DNA of 56,164 nucleotides from Pseudomonadota bacterium (GTDB lineage Bacteria > Myxococcota_A > UBA9160 > SZUA-336): positions 1 through 56,164 of the forward strand of contig QJZC01000031.1 of assembly GCA_003247575.1 (NCBI GenBank), written 5' to 3'. Numbering within the stretch: position 1 is the stretch's first letter; each line of letters begins with the position of its first letter. A program made the position numbers and the translations under genes. Below, piece after piece: positions 1-9,900 of this stretch. Below the pieces are notes generated by a model that saw nothing but the letters and a program-made list of their open reading frames with translations, ran no database searches and was not told where the DNA came from.

Positions 1-156
1 CGCCTTATCCGCAGATATGGCTGCGCTTTCGCGCCTTGATCTCGGGCCGCAGGGGCCCTCTGGCTCGGTCCGGACTTATTCAACGGACTGCTAGATGTCT
101 CGGCGCGGGCACCTGGCCCGACCGTCGCCGCGATCTCGGCAAGCTCGCGGAGCCGA

Positions 157-696
157 TCAGGCTACCGCCTCCTCGGCGGATCCAGGGAACTGGATCACCC
201 GGTCCACGTCGAGCAGGAGCAGCAGGCGCTCGTCCAGCTTGAAGGCGCCGCGAATCAGGTCCCGAATAGGTCCGGCCAGCGTATCCGGTGGACGCTCGAA
301 CGAGCTTCGATCGCACTCGAGGACCTCTCCGATCCCATCGACCAGCATGCTCACGGTACGTCTTCTGAAGTTGACGACGACGGTCATCGCGCGGGTGGTG
401 TCGAGGCTGGGCTCGAGGCTTAATCTGCGCGCCAGGTCGATCGCTGTCACGATCTGACCGCGGATGTTGATCAGACCCCGAACGACCGGCGGTGCGAGGG
501 GGACGGGTGTCATCTGCTGGGGGCGCAGGATCTCCTGAACGCGTTCGACCTCGATGCCGAAGAGCAGATCTCCGAGGAAGAAAGTGCAGTAGCGTGAGCG
601 ATCCCCATGAACCGCCTCCGCCCGGCATTCGCCTGATGGCGCCGATCGCGAATCGCCGACTCGTAGACTCACGCTGAACTCCACGTTTTCGATCAC
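157..696 (-). CDS. cheW: CheW-like chemotaxis coupling protein
   Basis: A 179-residue CheW-domain protein, the adaptor that couples chemoreceptors to the CheA kinase in cytoplasmic signalling arrays. The CheW core starts near residue 34 (YCTFFLGDLLFGIEVERVQEIL) and continues through VVRGLINIRGQIVTAIDL, the typical beta-barrel signature, to the C-terminal LLLLLDVDRVI strand. The 33 residues before the core have no clear counterpart in the family. The chosen start is a GTG without a good ribosome-binding site, and two in-frame GTG codons at 684 and 672 are alternatives. No CheA, receptor or CheY gene is visible nearby, so the partner system is unknown. Confidence 0.85.
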   Translation of the reverse strand: MIENVEFSVSLRVGDSRSAPSGECRAEAVHGDRSRYCTFFLGDLLFGIEVERVQEILRPQQMTPVPLAPPVVRGLINIRGQIVTAIDLARRLSLEPSLDTTRAMTVVVNFRRRTVSMLVDGIGEVLECDRSSFERPPDTLAGPIRDLIRGAFKLDERLLLLLDVDRVIQFPGSAEEAVA

Positions 697-873
697 TTCG
701 GGCCATGCGGACGCGCCGTACGCCCAGTGACACGTAGCCGTGCTCCCGCTGCGCCCCCTGTATCGGATTGCCAGTCTCCAGCTTGACCACGATACTTCCT
801 GGGACGCTTGGCTCTTAGGTCATGTCGGGCGCGGTCGCCTCCGGCGCGGGCCTGCTGGGTTCGTGCGTAGAGG

Positions 874-2868
874 TCAGCGGCCCCAAAGCTGATTCAGCAG
901 TTCGGTCTTGCGGCCATCCACGCCGCGCCATTCTCCCCAGCCGGCCTTGTTGCTGACGGGATCGTAGGCGTGCCCATACCACCCCCCCGTGTCTCCCGAC
1001 TCCGGGTTGACCGACCAGTAGCAGCCCTCGATTTCGTGCTCGCGCATGTAGGAGACGAAGGCGGCTTGCCACTCCGCGTCGATACCGGGTGAGACATGGC
1101 TCCAGCGCTGGCGGTCTCTCAGTGATGCCTGTCCCTGTGGCCAGTCTAGATTCCCTCCGAACTCACCCACGACGACCGCGTAGCCCTGATCTCGGAGAAA
1201 TCCGAAGTGCTCGTCCCAACCTGCGCGCAGCACGCTCGGGTCGATCTGCAGATTGCACTTGGCGTCACCCGCTGCGTCTCCTTCGAGGCCGCGGCACTGT
1301 GGCTGCGAGGGGTCCATGAACATCCTCTGGACGAACACGGAAGGACCGTAGGTGTGGGGCGAGAACACGAGCCGGTCCTTGGGGATGTCGATGGGGTTGC
1401 TGGCTGCTTCGAAGAGGTTCTCGCCCCAGTTCGGGTTCGAGCTCGGATCCCCGTGGGGGACTTCGACGATGCTGTCGGGGCTCCCATCCTGGTGACCGGC
1501 GGAGGCCGAAATTCCCTGTACGAAGACGAGCAGGTTGGGGGCGATTGGATCGATCGCGGCGAAAGCGGATTCGACGAGGGACTTCCACTCGGACCAGGTG
1601 TAGTCCCACGGCTCGTTGAAGACGTCGATGCCGATGATGTTGTCTACCCCGAGGTCGCTCCCGAGTCGTGCGAGCGCGCGCAGATCGTCGAGCCAACGTT
1701 CTTTGTCGTACGCTTGGATCTCGCGAACAGAGCTCGGATTGCCGCGGGCTGCGCACGACCAGTCTTCGCGTGTGAATTCGTAGCTGTCCCGGTCGGCGTC
1801 GACGTAGGGTGGGCGGGCGTCGAGACGGCCGGCGCGCCACCCCACGTAGTTCGAGCACGAGTGCACGTCGAGCATGATCTCGAGCCCGTTCTGATCCGCG
1901 AGTACGATGAACTCCTCGAGCGCCTGGCGAGCGGTGGGCACGCGTACGGACTGATGGTTCTTCAGCATGTTTCCGCGACCCTGCGGGCTGTCCTGACGCA
2001 GCGTCTGTGGGGACACCGGCAGCCGGATCACGTTGAGCCCCATGGAGACGATCTCGCGCATCGTCTGCTCGATGGTGCGCCCCGTTCCCTGATTGCCGTT
2101 GGCCCAGAAGGTGTTCCCGATGTAGAGCTCCATCGGAGCCCCGCCAGGATTGGTCGGGTCGTCCGGAGGCTCGTGCCGTCCCTCGAGCCCGAACCACGAA
2201 GCGCAGCGAACCGGAAAGGCCTGCCCGTTCTTGGTGATGCGTCCGCTGGGGGCAACTCGGAAGAGGGCATTCGGGCTGCCTGTGGCAGGCGCGACCTTGC
2301 GGGGCGCTGCACTCACATCAGGGATCGACCCCTGCGCGCGGGAGCGCGTGGGGCCATCGGCCAATGCGCTTCCGCGCGCCGCCTCTTGGTTGGGGGCCGC
2401 CGCGAAGCTGCCGGCCGAGCACTCGACACCGTTCAGCTTGAAGCTCTCCGGACGACCGCTCGACCCGTTGGCGCTGCCGTTGAAGCCGAGTTCGAGGGTC
2501 TGTCCGCTGGCGATGCGGGTATTCCATTCGGCGTTGCTCGAAGCGACGACGTGCTCACTTCCGGCGGCCTGCGAGAAGCGGACGGGCCAGCCTTGTGAGA
2601 TGCGTTGACCCCCGGGAAGGTCGAATTCCAGCTGCCAACCTTCGATGGGGGCACCTGAGTTTCGGATCACCAGGCCGGCTCCGAATCCGTCTCCCCCCCG
2701 CCAGGTCTCGCGGTAAGTGACCTCGCAGTCCGAACTCGGTGCGGCGAGGAGCTCGGAGGGGATGAGCTGTATCCCCAGCGCGAGCAGAAGCAGGGCGGGA
2801 AAGCCCTTCAGATTCGACTTTCGATGTGCGTTGCTCTCAATCGATTCTGCCTTGCGACACTGCTTCAC
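874..2868 (-). CDS. Secreted CBM2-GH5 glycoside hydrolase (cellulase-like)
   Basis: A 664-residue exported enzyme. The start is a GTG at 2868 with GGGAGG seven bases upstream; the open frame runs further back but has no such site. Residues 20-43 form a signal-peptide hydrophobic stretch ending LLAAPSS. A carbohydrate-binding module of family 2 spans about 46-150, bounded by Cys48 and Cys150 and rich in Trp. A Ser/Ala/Pro linker follows. The GH5 TIM barrel (about 205-660) shows DVH (336), the acid/base glutamate in FNEP (Glu419), SPHTYGP (505) and the nucleophile in VVGEFGG (Glu569). Beta-1,4-glucanase activity is the likely role by family; the exact polysaccharide cannot be read from sequence. 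Confidence 0.9.
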   Translation of the reverse strand: MKQCRKAESIESNAHRKSNLKGFPALLLLALGIQLIPSELLAAPSSDCEVTYRETWRGGDGFGAGLVIRNSGAPIEGWQLEFDLPGGQRISQGWPVRFSQAAGSEHVVASSNAEWNTRIASGQTLELGFNGSANGSSGRPESFKLNGVECSAGSFAAAPNQEAARGSALADGPTRSRAQGSIPDVSAAPRKVAPATGSPNALFRVAPSGRITKNGQAFPVRCASWFGLEGRHEPPDDPTNPGGAPMELYIGNTFWANGNQGTGRTIEQTMREIVSMGLNVIRLPVSPQTLRQDSPQGRGNMLKNHQSVRVPTARQALEEFIVLADQNGLEIMLDVHSCSNYVGWRAGRLDARPPYVDADRDSYEFTREDWSCAARGNPSSVREIQAYDKERWLDDLRALARLGSDLGVDNIIGIDVFNEPWDYTWSEWKSLVESAFAAIDPIAPNLLVFVQGISASAGHQDGSPDSIVEVPHGDPSSNPNWGENLFEAASNPIDIPKDRLVFSPHTYGPSVFVQRMFMDPSQPQCRGLEGDAAGDAKCNLQIDPSVLRAGWDEHFGFLRDQGYAVVVGEFGGNLDWPQGQASLRDRQRWSHVSPGIDAEWQAAFVSYMREHEIEGCYWSVNPESGDTGGWYGHAYDPVSNKAGWGEWRGVDGRKTELLNQLWGR

Positions 2869-3142
2869 GAGTGGACCCTCCCGATTCCGCCGTACACACT
2901 CGCCGTACGCACTCGGGCAACCTACACGTCGAGTCCTCCGAGTGGAGCCGGTGGATCCCCAGTCGGAGCGGAGGACCCAGTCGGGTCGGAAGATCGAGAG
3001 GAAGCGGCAGGTCGAGGCGCGAGTACGTCGGTCGTTACCTCGGCCGGCAAACGTACTGCGACTGGGGGCTGCGACGCCAGTCCTGTCGCGGGGTTGTCTC
3101 GGGGTTCTTGCGGGGACGACGCGCGCGTAGATAGAGAGTTTC

Positions 3143-4000
3143 CTAGAGCGAACGCCCCCACCTGAGCCCGGTCGCGCGACCGGCTTCATACGCCGGTGTG
3201 ACACCACGCGGGTCCATCAGATGTGCGCCCATCGCGGAGGCTTCGGACTCGCTCGGAGTTTGCATGGAGACCCGGAAGCCTGCCGCCTCGAGCTGCTTGG
3301 TCTCGGCTTCGACCGCCCTTCGAGCGTGGCGACCCAGGTCGCGCGCGTTGTACTCGTTGGTGGGCATCGCGATCATCACTTCGAGCGCGGGGCTGCCTAG
3401 GAGCACATCGGCATTGGTAGAGCTGTGAACTTGGCCGTCCATGTAGAGTGCGCCGTCGATCTCGATCGAGGGAAAGATCCCGGGTACGGCACTCGACGCC
3501 GCGATCGCGCGCACGATGTCGACACCGCTGTCGCGCTCGAAGACACGGCGTTCGCCAGACTCGGTCTCGACCACGCAGACCAAGAAGCGTCGTTCGGGCC
3601 AGCTGTCGGCGCCGGTCGTCCGGGCCGTCGTCTCCACCCAGCTGGCCTCGGCGTCTCGGTGGAGGCCGCGGGCGAGCCGACCGATCTCGGAAGCCAGTGT
3701 GGGGGAGGGCAGCTCGATCTGTCCCCAGAGCCCGAAGATCTTTCCCAGCACCGCTTGATCGATGCGGGCCGGGTCGATGAGCCGAGCTCCGGCGCCACTT
3801 CCCGCTCCTGCATCGCTGGCCGGCGATGCGAGTGGTTGCTTCGACAGCCACTGGCTGCCGACGATGGCGCCTGCCGAGGTACCGACGAGGACGTCGAACG
3901 CCTCGGGGGACACCCCGACTTCCTCCAGCCCCGCGAGGAGCCCTGACTCCCAGGCAACGCCGACCACGCCGCCACCACCGAGAACGAGTGCGCGCTTCAT
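3143..4000 (-). CDS. Patatin-like phospholipase
   Basis: A 285-residue patatin-family lipid acyl hydrolase. Visible are the oxyanion-hole glycine loop (GGGGVVG, 8-14), the nucleophile elbow GTSAG with Ser42, the ASSAVPGIFP block near 168, and the catalytic Asp188 in YMDGQ, where DGG or DGA is more usual. No signal peptide is seen, so the protein is probably cytoplasmic or membrane-associated. It sits between the GH5 enzyme and TBDR1 on the same strand, with gaps of 274 and 158 bases, so co-transcription is possible but not shown. The substrate is unknown. Confidence 0.9.
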   Translation of the reverse strand: MKRALVLGGGGVVGVAWESGLLAGLEEVGVSPEAFDVLVGTSAGAIVGSQWLSKQPLASPASDAGAGSGAGARLIDPARIDQAVLGKIFGLWGQIELPSPTLASEIGRLARGLHRDAEASWVETTARTTGADSWPERRFLVCVVETESGERRVFERDSGVDIVRAIAASSAVPGIFPSIEIDGALYMDGQVHSSTNADVLLGSPALEVMIAMPTNEYNARDLGRHARRAVEAETKQLEAAGFRVSMQTPSESEASAMGAHLMDPRGVTPAYEAGRATGLRWGRSL

Positions 4001-4158
4001 GCGCGGCAGTGTAGCGGAATCGGAGTGGGAGGGGGGTGACTTCGCTCGCCACCCGATCCGCTTCGCTGGCGCCCGCGATCTTCCTCACCGGGATGGGGAG
4101 AGGAGATCGCAGGCGCCAGCTACTGCTTAGGGATGTGAGCTACGGGAGTGGCTCGGGG

Positions 4159-6621
4159 TCAGAAATTGCGGCGCAGCTCGAAGCCATACGTGCGCGGCTC
4201 GTTGTAGAGCAGCAAGGCGTGTCCGAAGGAGGCTCCGAGGTTGATCCCGTTGGTAACGTACTCGCGGTCCAGCAGGTTGTCGGCGAACAGCACGAACTCG
4301 GTGGCTCCATCCGGCAGTGCCCAGACCATCTGCGCGTCGAGCTCTCCGTGCTTCCCCTTGCGCAGCTCTCGCGAGTCCATCGGGTCCGTTCCGCTGCGAC
4401 CGATGTGTGTCCAGTCGCCGCGCAGTCGGATGTCGCCGAGCCGACCGAGGCCGCGCTGATAGCTCAGACCGAAGTTCATCGTGTACGTCGGAGTATTCGG
4501 TAGCGCGCGATCCTTCGGGTCGTCGGGAATCCGGGGATCCACCGACGTCGCGGGTGCATCGAACTCGGTATAGCGTGCGTGCGTTGCGCCGAGCGCGGTA
4601 TTGAACTCGAGCCCCTGCAAAAGCGCCCAGCGTAGCTCCAGCTCTCCGCCGCTGATCTCCGCCCGACCCGCGTTCGTGACGAAGGTCTGATTGAGCCCGG
4701 TGAGCGGATTCGGTCGGGTGAGGCTCAGCTGGATGTCCTCGTAGATGCTGTGGAACGCGACGGCGCTGACGAGCAGGCGTCGATCGAGCAGGGAGCCCTT
4801 GAAGCCGACCTCGTAGGACGTGAGTTGCTCGTCGTCGATCGTGTTCGTCAGGGTCGGGCTGTCGAGGCGGCCGTTGAATCCGCCGCTCTTGAAGGCCCGC
4901 GACCAGCTCGCATACACCCGCGTATTCTCGCTCGGCTCGTATTGAATCGTGGCTACGGGCGAGAGGTTCTTCGATCGAGTCGAACCGTCGAACAGAACGG
5001 GCTGAAAGCCGACGCTCGGGCACAGAACGCCCATGGTCTCACACGTGTCGTCGCGCAGAATCTCCTTGCGTTCCTGGGTGACCCGTACGCCCGCGCTCAG
5101 ACTGAGCTGCTCCGTCAGCTCATAGGAGCCCTGTGCGTACGCTGCGTAGGTCACGTTGTCCACCTTGAGCCGCGTCGTCACCAGCGACCCCCTCTGTGGA
5201 ACCAGTACGGTCGGGTTCGCTATCGAGACCGGAAAGAGGAAGGTGGTGTCCGAGTTCTGTCCCAGGTATCCGCGACTGTTGTTCTTGTCCAGGAGACCGA
5301 AGAGACCGACGACGTAGCTCAGGCGTCCGTCGAAACCGTTCCCGAGCAGCTGAAACTCCTGACTGAGCTCATCTTGTTGCTGTAGGCCCGCATCGATCGA
5401 GTTGATGGCAAGGATCGGCAGCTCCGTCGCGTCGAAGTCGCGGGACTGGTCGAGCTCCTGCCGACGCCAGCCACTGATGGCTTTGAAGGTGAGCTGATCA
5501 CTTACATCCCAGGTGAGCGTAGCGTTGGATCCGAACGTCTTCAGATCCTCTTCCTGAAACGTTACCTCGGAGGCCACACTCCGCGTGTCGCGGTTCGCGT
5601 CATCTGCGCAGGCGTCCAGGAACGGATTGGCGCCCGTGAGGAGATTCGCGGCCTGCTGCGCGAGGTTGTTGACTCCGGACTGCTGTGCCAGCAGAGCCGA
5701 GGTGGGTGCGCTCCGGAACGCGGTGCCGGTCGTAGCCAGGTCCGGACGCGTGACTGCGTTCGTCCCGGCCGGAAACGGATTGACCACCTTGCACTTGAAT
5801 CCCTGCGGCTTACGGTCCTCGATCGAGTGCTCGAGGCTCAGGTTCACCTCCAGATCCTCGCTGGGGAGAATGCGGAACTGCGCGCGCGCCGCGAGCAGCT
5901 TCTCGTCGTCGAGATCGCTCCCACGTCCCTTGTTCTTGATGAATCCGTCCCGGGTCGCGGTGCTCAGGCTGATGCGGGCGGCCGCAACCTCGGGGACCAA
6001 CGGAACATTGACTGCGAAGCGGGACTCGAAGAGATCGTAGTTTCCTACGCGCAGCTCCGCCTTGCCGCCGAAGTCGGACAGATCTGGCTTGCGGGTGATC
6101 AGATTGACCGTCCCGCCGATCGTGTTCTTGCCGAAGAGAGTTCCCTGCGGGCCGCGCAGAACCTCTACGCGCTCCAGGTCGTAGAGGGAGAGCAGCGCAC
6201 CCTGCGCACGCGCAACGTAGACGCCGTCGACGTAGAGTCCCACACCGGGATCATCGCTGCCGATGCTGTCTCCGTTTCCGACGCCGCGGAGGTTCGCTCG
6301 CGCAGCGTTCGACGTGTCGGACGTCGGATCGAGCGCCAGATTCGGAACGTGGTTCGATATGTCCTGGATGCGTCGGACGTTCAGGTCGGCGAGGTCGGTC
6401 GAGCTGAATGCCGTGACTGCAACTGGTGTGTCCAGGAGCTTCTCCTTGCGCTTGCGCGCGGTGACCAGTAGCTCTTCGACGGAGATTGCACGGACCCCCG
6501 ACGAGCTCTTGGAGTCGGGCGCAACCTTGGGATCTCCGTCTGCGCGAGCGATCCCTTGACCTCCGAGATTCCATCCGAGCATCCCGCCTACAGCCACACT
6601 CACAGCTAGCCACTTCGTCAT
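4159..6621 (-). CDS. TonB-dependent receptor 1
   Basis: An 820-residue outer-membrane TonB-dependent receptor. The start at 6621 has GGAGG six bases upstream. A signal peptide covers about residues 1-27. A TonB-box-like segment (ISVEELLVTARKRKE, 46-60) precedes a plug domain with ARANLRGVG, DPGVGLYVDGVY and GPQGTLFGKNTIGG. The rest is a 22-strand-type barrel ending in a C-terminal Phe (ELRRNF), as expected for BAM-assembled barrels. Plug motifs match TBDR2 at 16290-18827 closely, so the two are paralogues. It follows the pseudokinase/STAND gene on the same strand after a 319-base gap that carries a good palindrome. The ligand is unknown; the type is common among receptors for hydrophobic or complex organic compounds. 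Confidence 0.93.
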   Translation of the reverse strand: MTKWLAVSVAVGGMLGWNLGGQGIARADGDPKVAPDSKSSSGVRAISVEELLVTARKRKEKLLDTPVAVTAFSSTDLADLNVRRIQDISNHVPNLALDPTSDTSNAARANLRGVGNGDSIGSDDPGVGLYVDGVYVARAQGALLSLYDLERVEVLRGPQGTLFGKNTIGGTVNLITRKPDLSDFGGKAELRVGNYDLFESRFAVNVPLVPEVAAARISLSTATRDGFIKNKGRGSDLDDEKLLAARAQFRILPSEDLEVNLSLEHSIEDRKPQGFKCKVVNPFPAGTNAVTRPDLATTGTAFRSAPTSALLAQQSGVNNLAQQAANLLTGANPFLDACADDANRDTRSVASEVTFQEEDLKTFGSNATLTWDVSDQLTFKAISGWRRQELDQSRDFDATELPILAINSIDAGLQQQDELSQEFQLLGNGFDGRLSYVVGLFGLLDKNNSRGYLGQNSDTTFLFPVSIANPTVLVPQRGSLVTTRLKVDNVTYAAYAQGSYELTEQLSLSAGVRVTQERKEILRDDTCETMGVLCPSVGFQPVLFDGSTRSKNLSPVATIQYEPSENTRVYASWSRAFKSGGFNGRLDSPTLTNTIDDEQLTSYEVGFKGSLLDRRLLVSAVAFHSIYEDIQLSLTRPNPLTGLNQTFVTNAGRAEISGGELELRWALLQGLEFNTALGATHARYTEFDAPATSVDPRIPDDPKDRALPNTPTYTMNFGLSYQRGLGRLGDIRLRGDWTHIGRSGTDPMDSRELRKGKHGELDAQMVWALPDGATEFVLFADNLLDREYVTNGINLGASFGHALLLYNEPRTYGFELRRNF

Positions 6622-6667
6622 TCCAGCCTCCTCTCCCGGCGGCCACGTCTACATCAATAACCGGGCA

Positions 6668-6687
6668 TGACTTCAACATGGAAGTCA
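6668..6687. promoter_or_regulatory. Palindrome, candidate operator of TBDR1
   Basis: Perfect inverted repeat TGACTTC-N6-GAAGTCA, with 7-base arms and a 6-base spacer, whose nearest edge lies 46 bases before the TBDR1 start codon. The geometry suits a dimeric DNA-binding regulator, or a small RNA hairpin. No matching repeat was recognised upstream of TBDR2. Confidence 0.45.
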
Positions 6688-6717
6688 CTATGGATTGATT
6701 AGAGGTCAAAGTGTCTG

Positions 6718-6733
6718 GGAATGCAACTATTCC
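6718..6733. repeat. Short inverted repeat GGAAT-N6-ATTCC
   Basis: 5-base arms with a 6-base spacer in the AT-rich part of the TBDR1 upstream region, 30 bases from the longer palindrome and with the same spacer length. Weak on its own; it may be part of the same regulatory region. Confidence 0.25.
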
Positions 6734-6940
6734 ATGAAACTTCAAGCATAGAGGAACTAAGAATTCCGGCAGAAGAACGGCAAATCTCCGGCGGATACTG
6801 AAACTAAGCAGCTTGATCTCTGTGCGGTGCGCAATGGGTGAGATGGTCGGGTCGAGTGACCCAGTCGAGTGTTCGGGGTGGGCTCGGATACGTCGTCGGA
6901 GCTCGGAAAGTTTGGGAGTCCGAAACGGAGTGAGTTCGGC

Positions 6941-9900
6941 TCAGCCGCTGCGCTCATGTTGCGCGAGGTTTGCCGCCTTTGCTTCGCATCCCCAGACGCG
7001 GTAGCGCTGCGCGGCTTCGGCGAGAGCGAGCTCGGCCGCGGGCGCTAGGCCCAGTCGTGCGAGCATCTGCCCGTGGCGTTCGGCCGCCAGCGCTGCGTGA
7101 TGTGGATAGCCGCTTTCCTCGGCCACCTGGAGCGCGCGATCGTAGAGCGAGCGAGCAAGGTCGGTCTTCCTCGCCAGCCGCTCACGCTCGGCATCGAGCA
7201 GGAGTATGGGGTGGGAGAGATCCGGCGTTCCGCGTCTGCGAGCCCAGTAGCGCAGATGGCGCAGAGCTTCATCGAGCAGGCGAAGGTAGCGCCGTTGGAG
7301 GCGTCCGCTGGCGTCCGTGGCGAGCGCTGCGGCTGCGAGCCCGCGGAAGAGCGCATGATCTGCAAGATGGATCATGCCATGCTTCCGCGGCAGGCGCGGG
7401 TAGCGGGCCTGTGACTGCGTCAGGACCAGATCGAAGCGTCCGTAGATGGCGAGTGCCATGATCCAGGCCGCGCGTGCAAGGTTTCCTGCTCTCGGGCCCG
7501 CGCGGGCGATCGCGATCTCGCCCGCTGCGATGCGCTCTTCGAAGGGGATTGCCCGCGCATCGGGTTCGGCGAGCAGCGCGTACCCCTGTTCGAAGCAGGA
7601 AGGCTCGAGATATACGTGCCCTGCCTGCTGCACGCATTCGATCTGCGCTCGGAGCCGGGTGTGTGTTGGTCCCACGGGATCGCCTGCGAGCGCGCACAAT
7701 GCCAGCTGCAGAAACTCCGCGTAGTAGGAGAACTCGATGTCTCCGAGCTCGCGAAGCGCTTTGGCATTTGCCTCAAGCGGCCCCAGGGCACTCCGTCGCG
7801 GCAGGTGCCAGGGGTCGAACTGGCTGGATGCGAGCTGCTCCGCGCGCAGCCACGGTACTGGACTCCTGCCGCGGGCCCTGCGATCGCGTGTCAGCTCTCG
7901 CAATCTTAGAGTGAGGTCGGAGAGCCCCCAGTTCAAGAGGAAGACAGTCGAGATGCCGGCGAGTGCGACCGACGGACAGGTTACATATCCGTGTCTCAGG
8001 TTCTGACGCGTGAGCCAGATTGCGATGCGTGGCAACAGCCTGGGATGCTTGCGCGCGAGGATCCCAGCGCCCTGTGCAAGCAGGATCGCGCTCTCGTGCC
8101 GCTTGGGGTGGGCCTCTCTCGCTGGACGAAAGATTTTCTCCGGGCCGCGCAGGAAGATCTCGACGCGCAGCCAGAGGAGTTCCAGGGCGAAGCTCCTGTG
8201 GGAGAGCCACTTGGCCAAGCGGCTCCCGAGCCCGTCGAGTAGCTCCAGGGCATAGTGGGCGCTCTCGTCCAGGTCGCGTGAGAGTGCCAGGATCTGGAGG
8301 CGACGTGCCTGCACCTGGGTACGTTGCTCACTCGACAGCGGGTGTGCCTCGAGGGTCTCGATGTGTTCCATGGCGGCTGCTGGGTCTCCGCGGAGGAGTG
8401 CAGCCGTGGTGCTGCGGAGGTAGACGTCGATCACTGTCTGTGTTCGGGAGCTCCAGTCCTCGTGACGAAGCAGCTGACGAGCGGTCTGCAGGTACGGTTC
8501 TGCCGCGGCGGTGGAGCTAGTCGCCATGGCGCGCGTGGTCGCGCGCAGCTGTAGCCCCAGTGCGCGTACGCGCTCATCGTCGCGTACGTGCGCGATGCCC
8601 TTCGATTGGTGTTCTGCGATCTCCAATAGACGGCGCTCTCGCTCAGCCGGGGGCAGTCGATCGAGCAACCGTCGGCTCAGGCGGTAGTGAAGCTCCGCGC
8701 GCTTTTTCTCTGGCAGGAGCTGCTGAGCAGCATTCCGGATGCGGACATGAGTGAATCGGAAGCCGCTCGCGCTCTCCATGATCAAACCCGAGGCGGCGAG
8801 CTCGCTTTGTGCTGCGAGGAGATCGGCATGGGGAAGCGTGCAGAGCTGCCCGAGTAGGTCCGCATCGAACTCGCTGGCGACGCAGCTCGCAGACGCGAGG
8901 GCGGAGCGTGCTCGCGCGGGGAGTTCGAGCACGCGCGTGGCCAGCAGGGCGGCGACGTCCTCTGTGATCTCCAGCGATGCGATCGAGTCAGACTGCCACT
9001 GCCAGCCGTGTCCGGGCACGAACCGCAACAGCTTGTTGGTGTGAAGTTGATCCATGAATCGGAGCACGAAGAGCGGGTGGCTGCCCGTCTTCTGCTCCGT
9101 CTGGCGAGCGAGATCGACGACCTCCGCCGGTGTTCGACCGAGGCCCGCGGCGAGCATCTGCTGGATCGCGCCGCGCGACAAGGGTCCCAAGGTCAGAAGC
9201 TTCACGTGATCCGTCCGGTTGCGCAGTCGAATCACGCGCGAGTTCGAACTGAGCTCTCCTTCGCGGTATGCGCCGACGAGGAGGAGACCGGCCGCATGAA
9301 CGGAGCCGAGGACACTTTCGACGAGGGCGAGGCTGCCGGCATCGGCCCAGTGCAGGTCATCGAGGAAGAGGACGAGCGGGTGCTCGGGTGTGGCACAGGC
9401 CGTCAGGAATCGCTGCAAGGCAAGGCAGAGTCTGGCTTGAGATGCGTGGGGGCTGACTGCGGGAAGTGGTGGTGTCTCTCCGAGGATGAACTCGAGATCG
9501 GGTACGAGATCCACGAGAGCGCGACCTACATCTCCGAGTGTGAAGCGGAGCTGCGCTCGCCAACGGCGGAGATCAGCATCGCTCTCCGCCAAGAGCTGCT
9601 GTATGAAGTCGGCCAGTACGATACTCCAACCGGAGTATGGCCGAGCGCACGCCGGCTCGAACCTGGCGACCGCGAAGTAGCCGCCGCTCGTGGCCATATC
9701 CGAGCGCAGCTGGCGGACGAGAGCGGACTTCCCCACTCCGGGGTCTCCGCTCACGAGCAGCAGGCGAGCTCGCTCCTGTACTGCGGCCGCGTAGCTCGCG
9801 CGCAGTGCCTCGAGCTCGAACTCACGCCCGTAGAGCTCGGATCCGAAGCTCGGGCGTGCTGGGAAGTCGGCCCGTCCGAGTTCGAGGTTGGGAGGGATGC

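Larger units (their letters stand above)
6622..6940. other. 319-bp intergenic region upstream of TBDR1
   Basis: No credible gene. The half next to TBDR1 is clearly more AT-rich than the surroundings and holds two inverted repeats (6668-6687 and 6718-6733). It probably carries the promoter and an operator for the receptor gene. No sigma-70 boxes could be assigned with confidence. Confidence 0.6.

Noticed and set aside
1..156. Short frames at the left edge of the window.
   Set aside because: No domain, no start signal, and too short to judge; possibly the 3' flank of cheW only.
1207..2598. 463-codon plus-strand frame opposite the GH5 gene.
   Set aside because: Antisense to a conserved catalytic domain with both glutamates in place; no motif in the shadow translation.
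2869..3207. 113-codon N-terminal extension of the GH5 frame.
   Set aside because: The extension is Arg-rich, would hide the signal peptide, and lacks a ribosome-binding site, while GTG 2868 has a good one.
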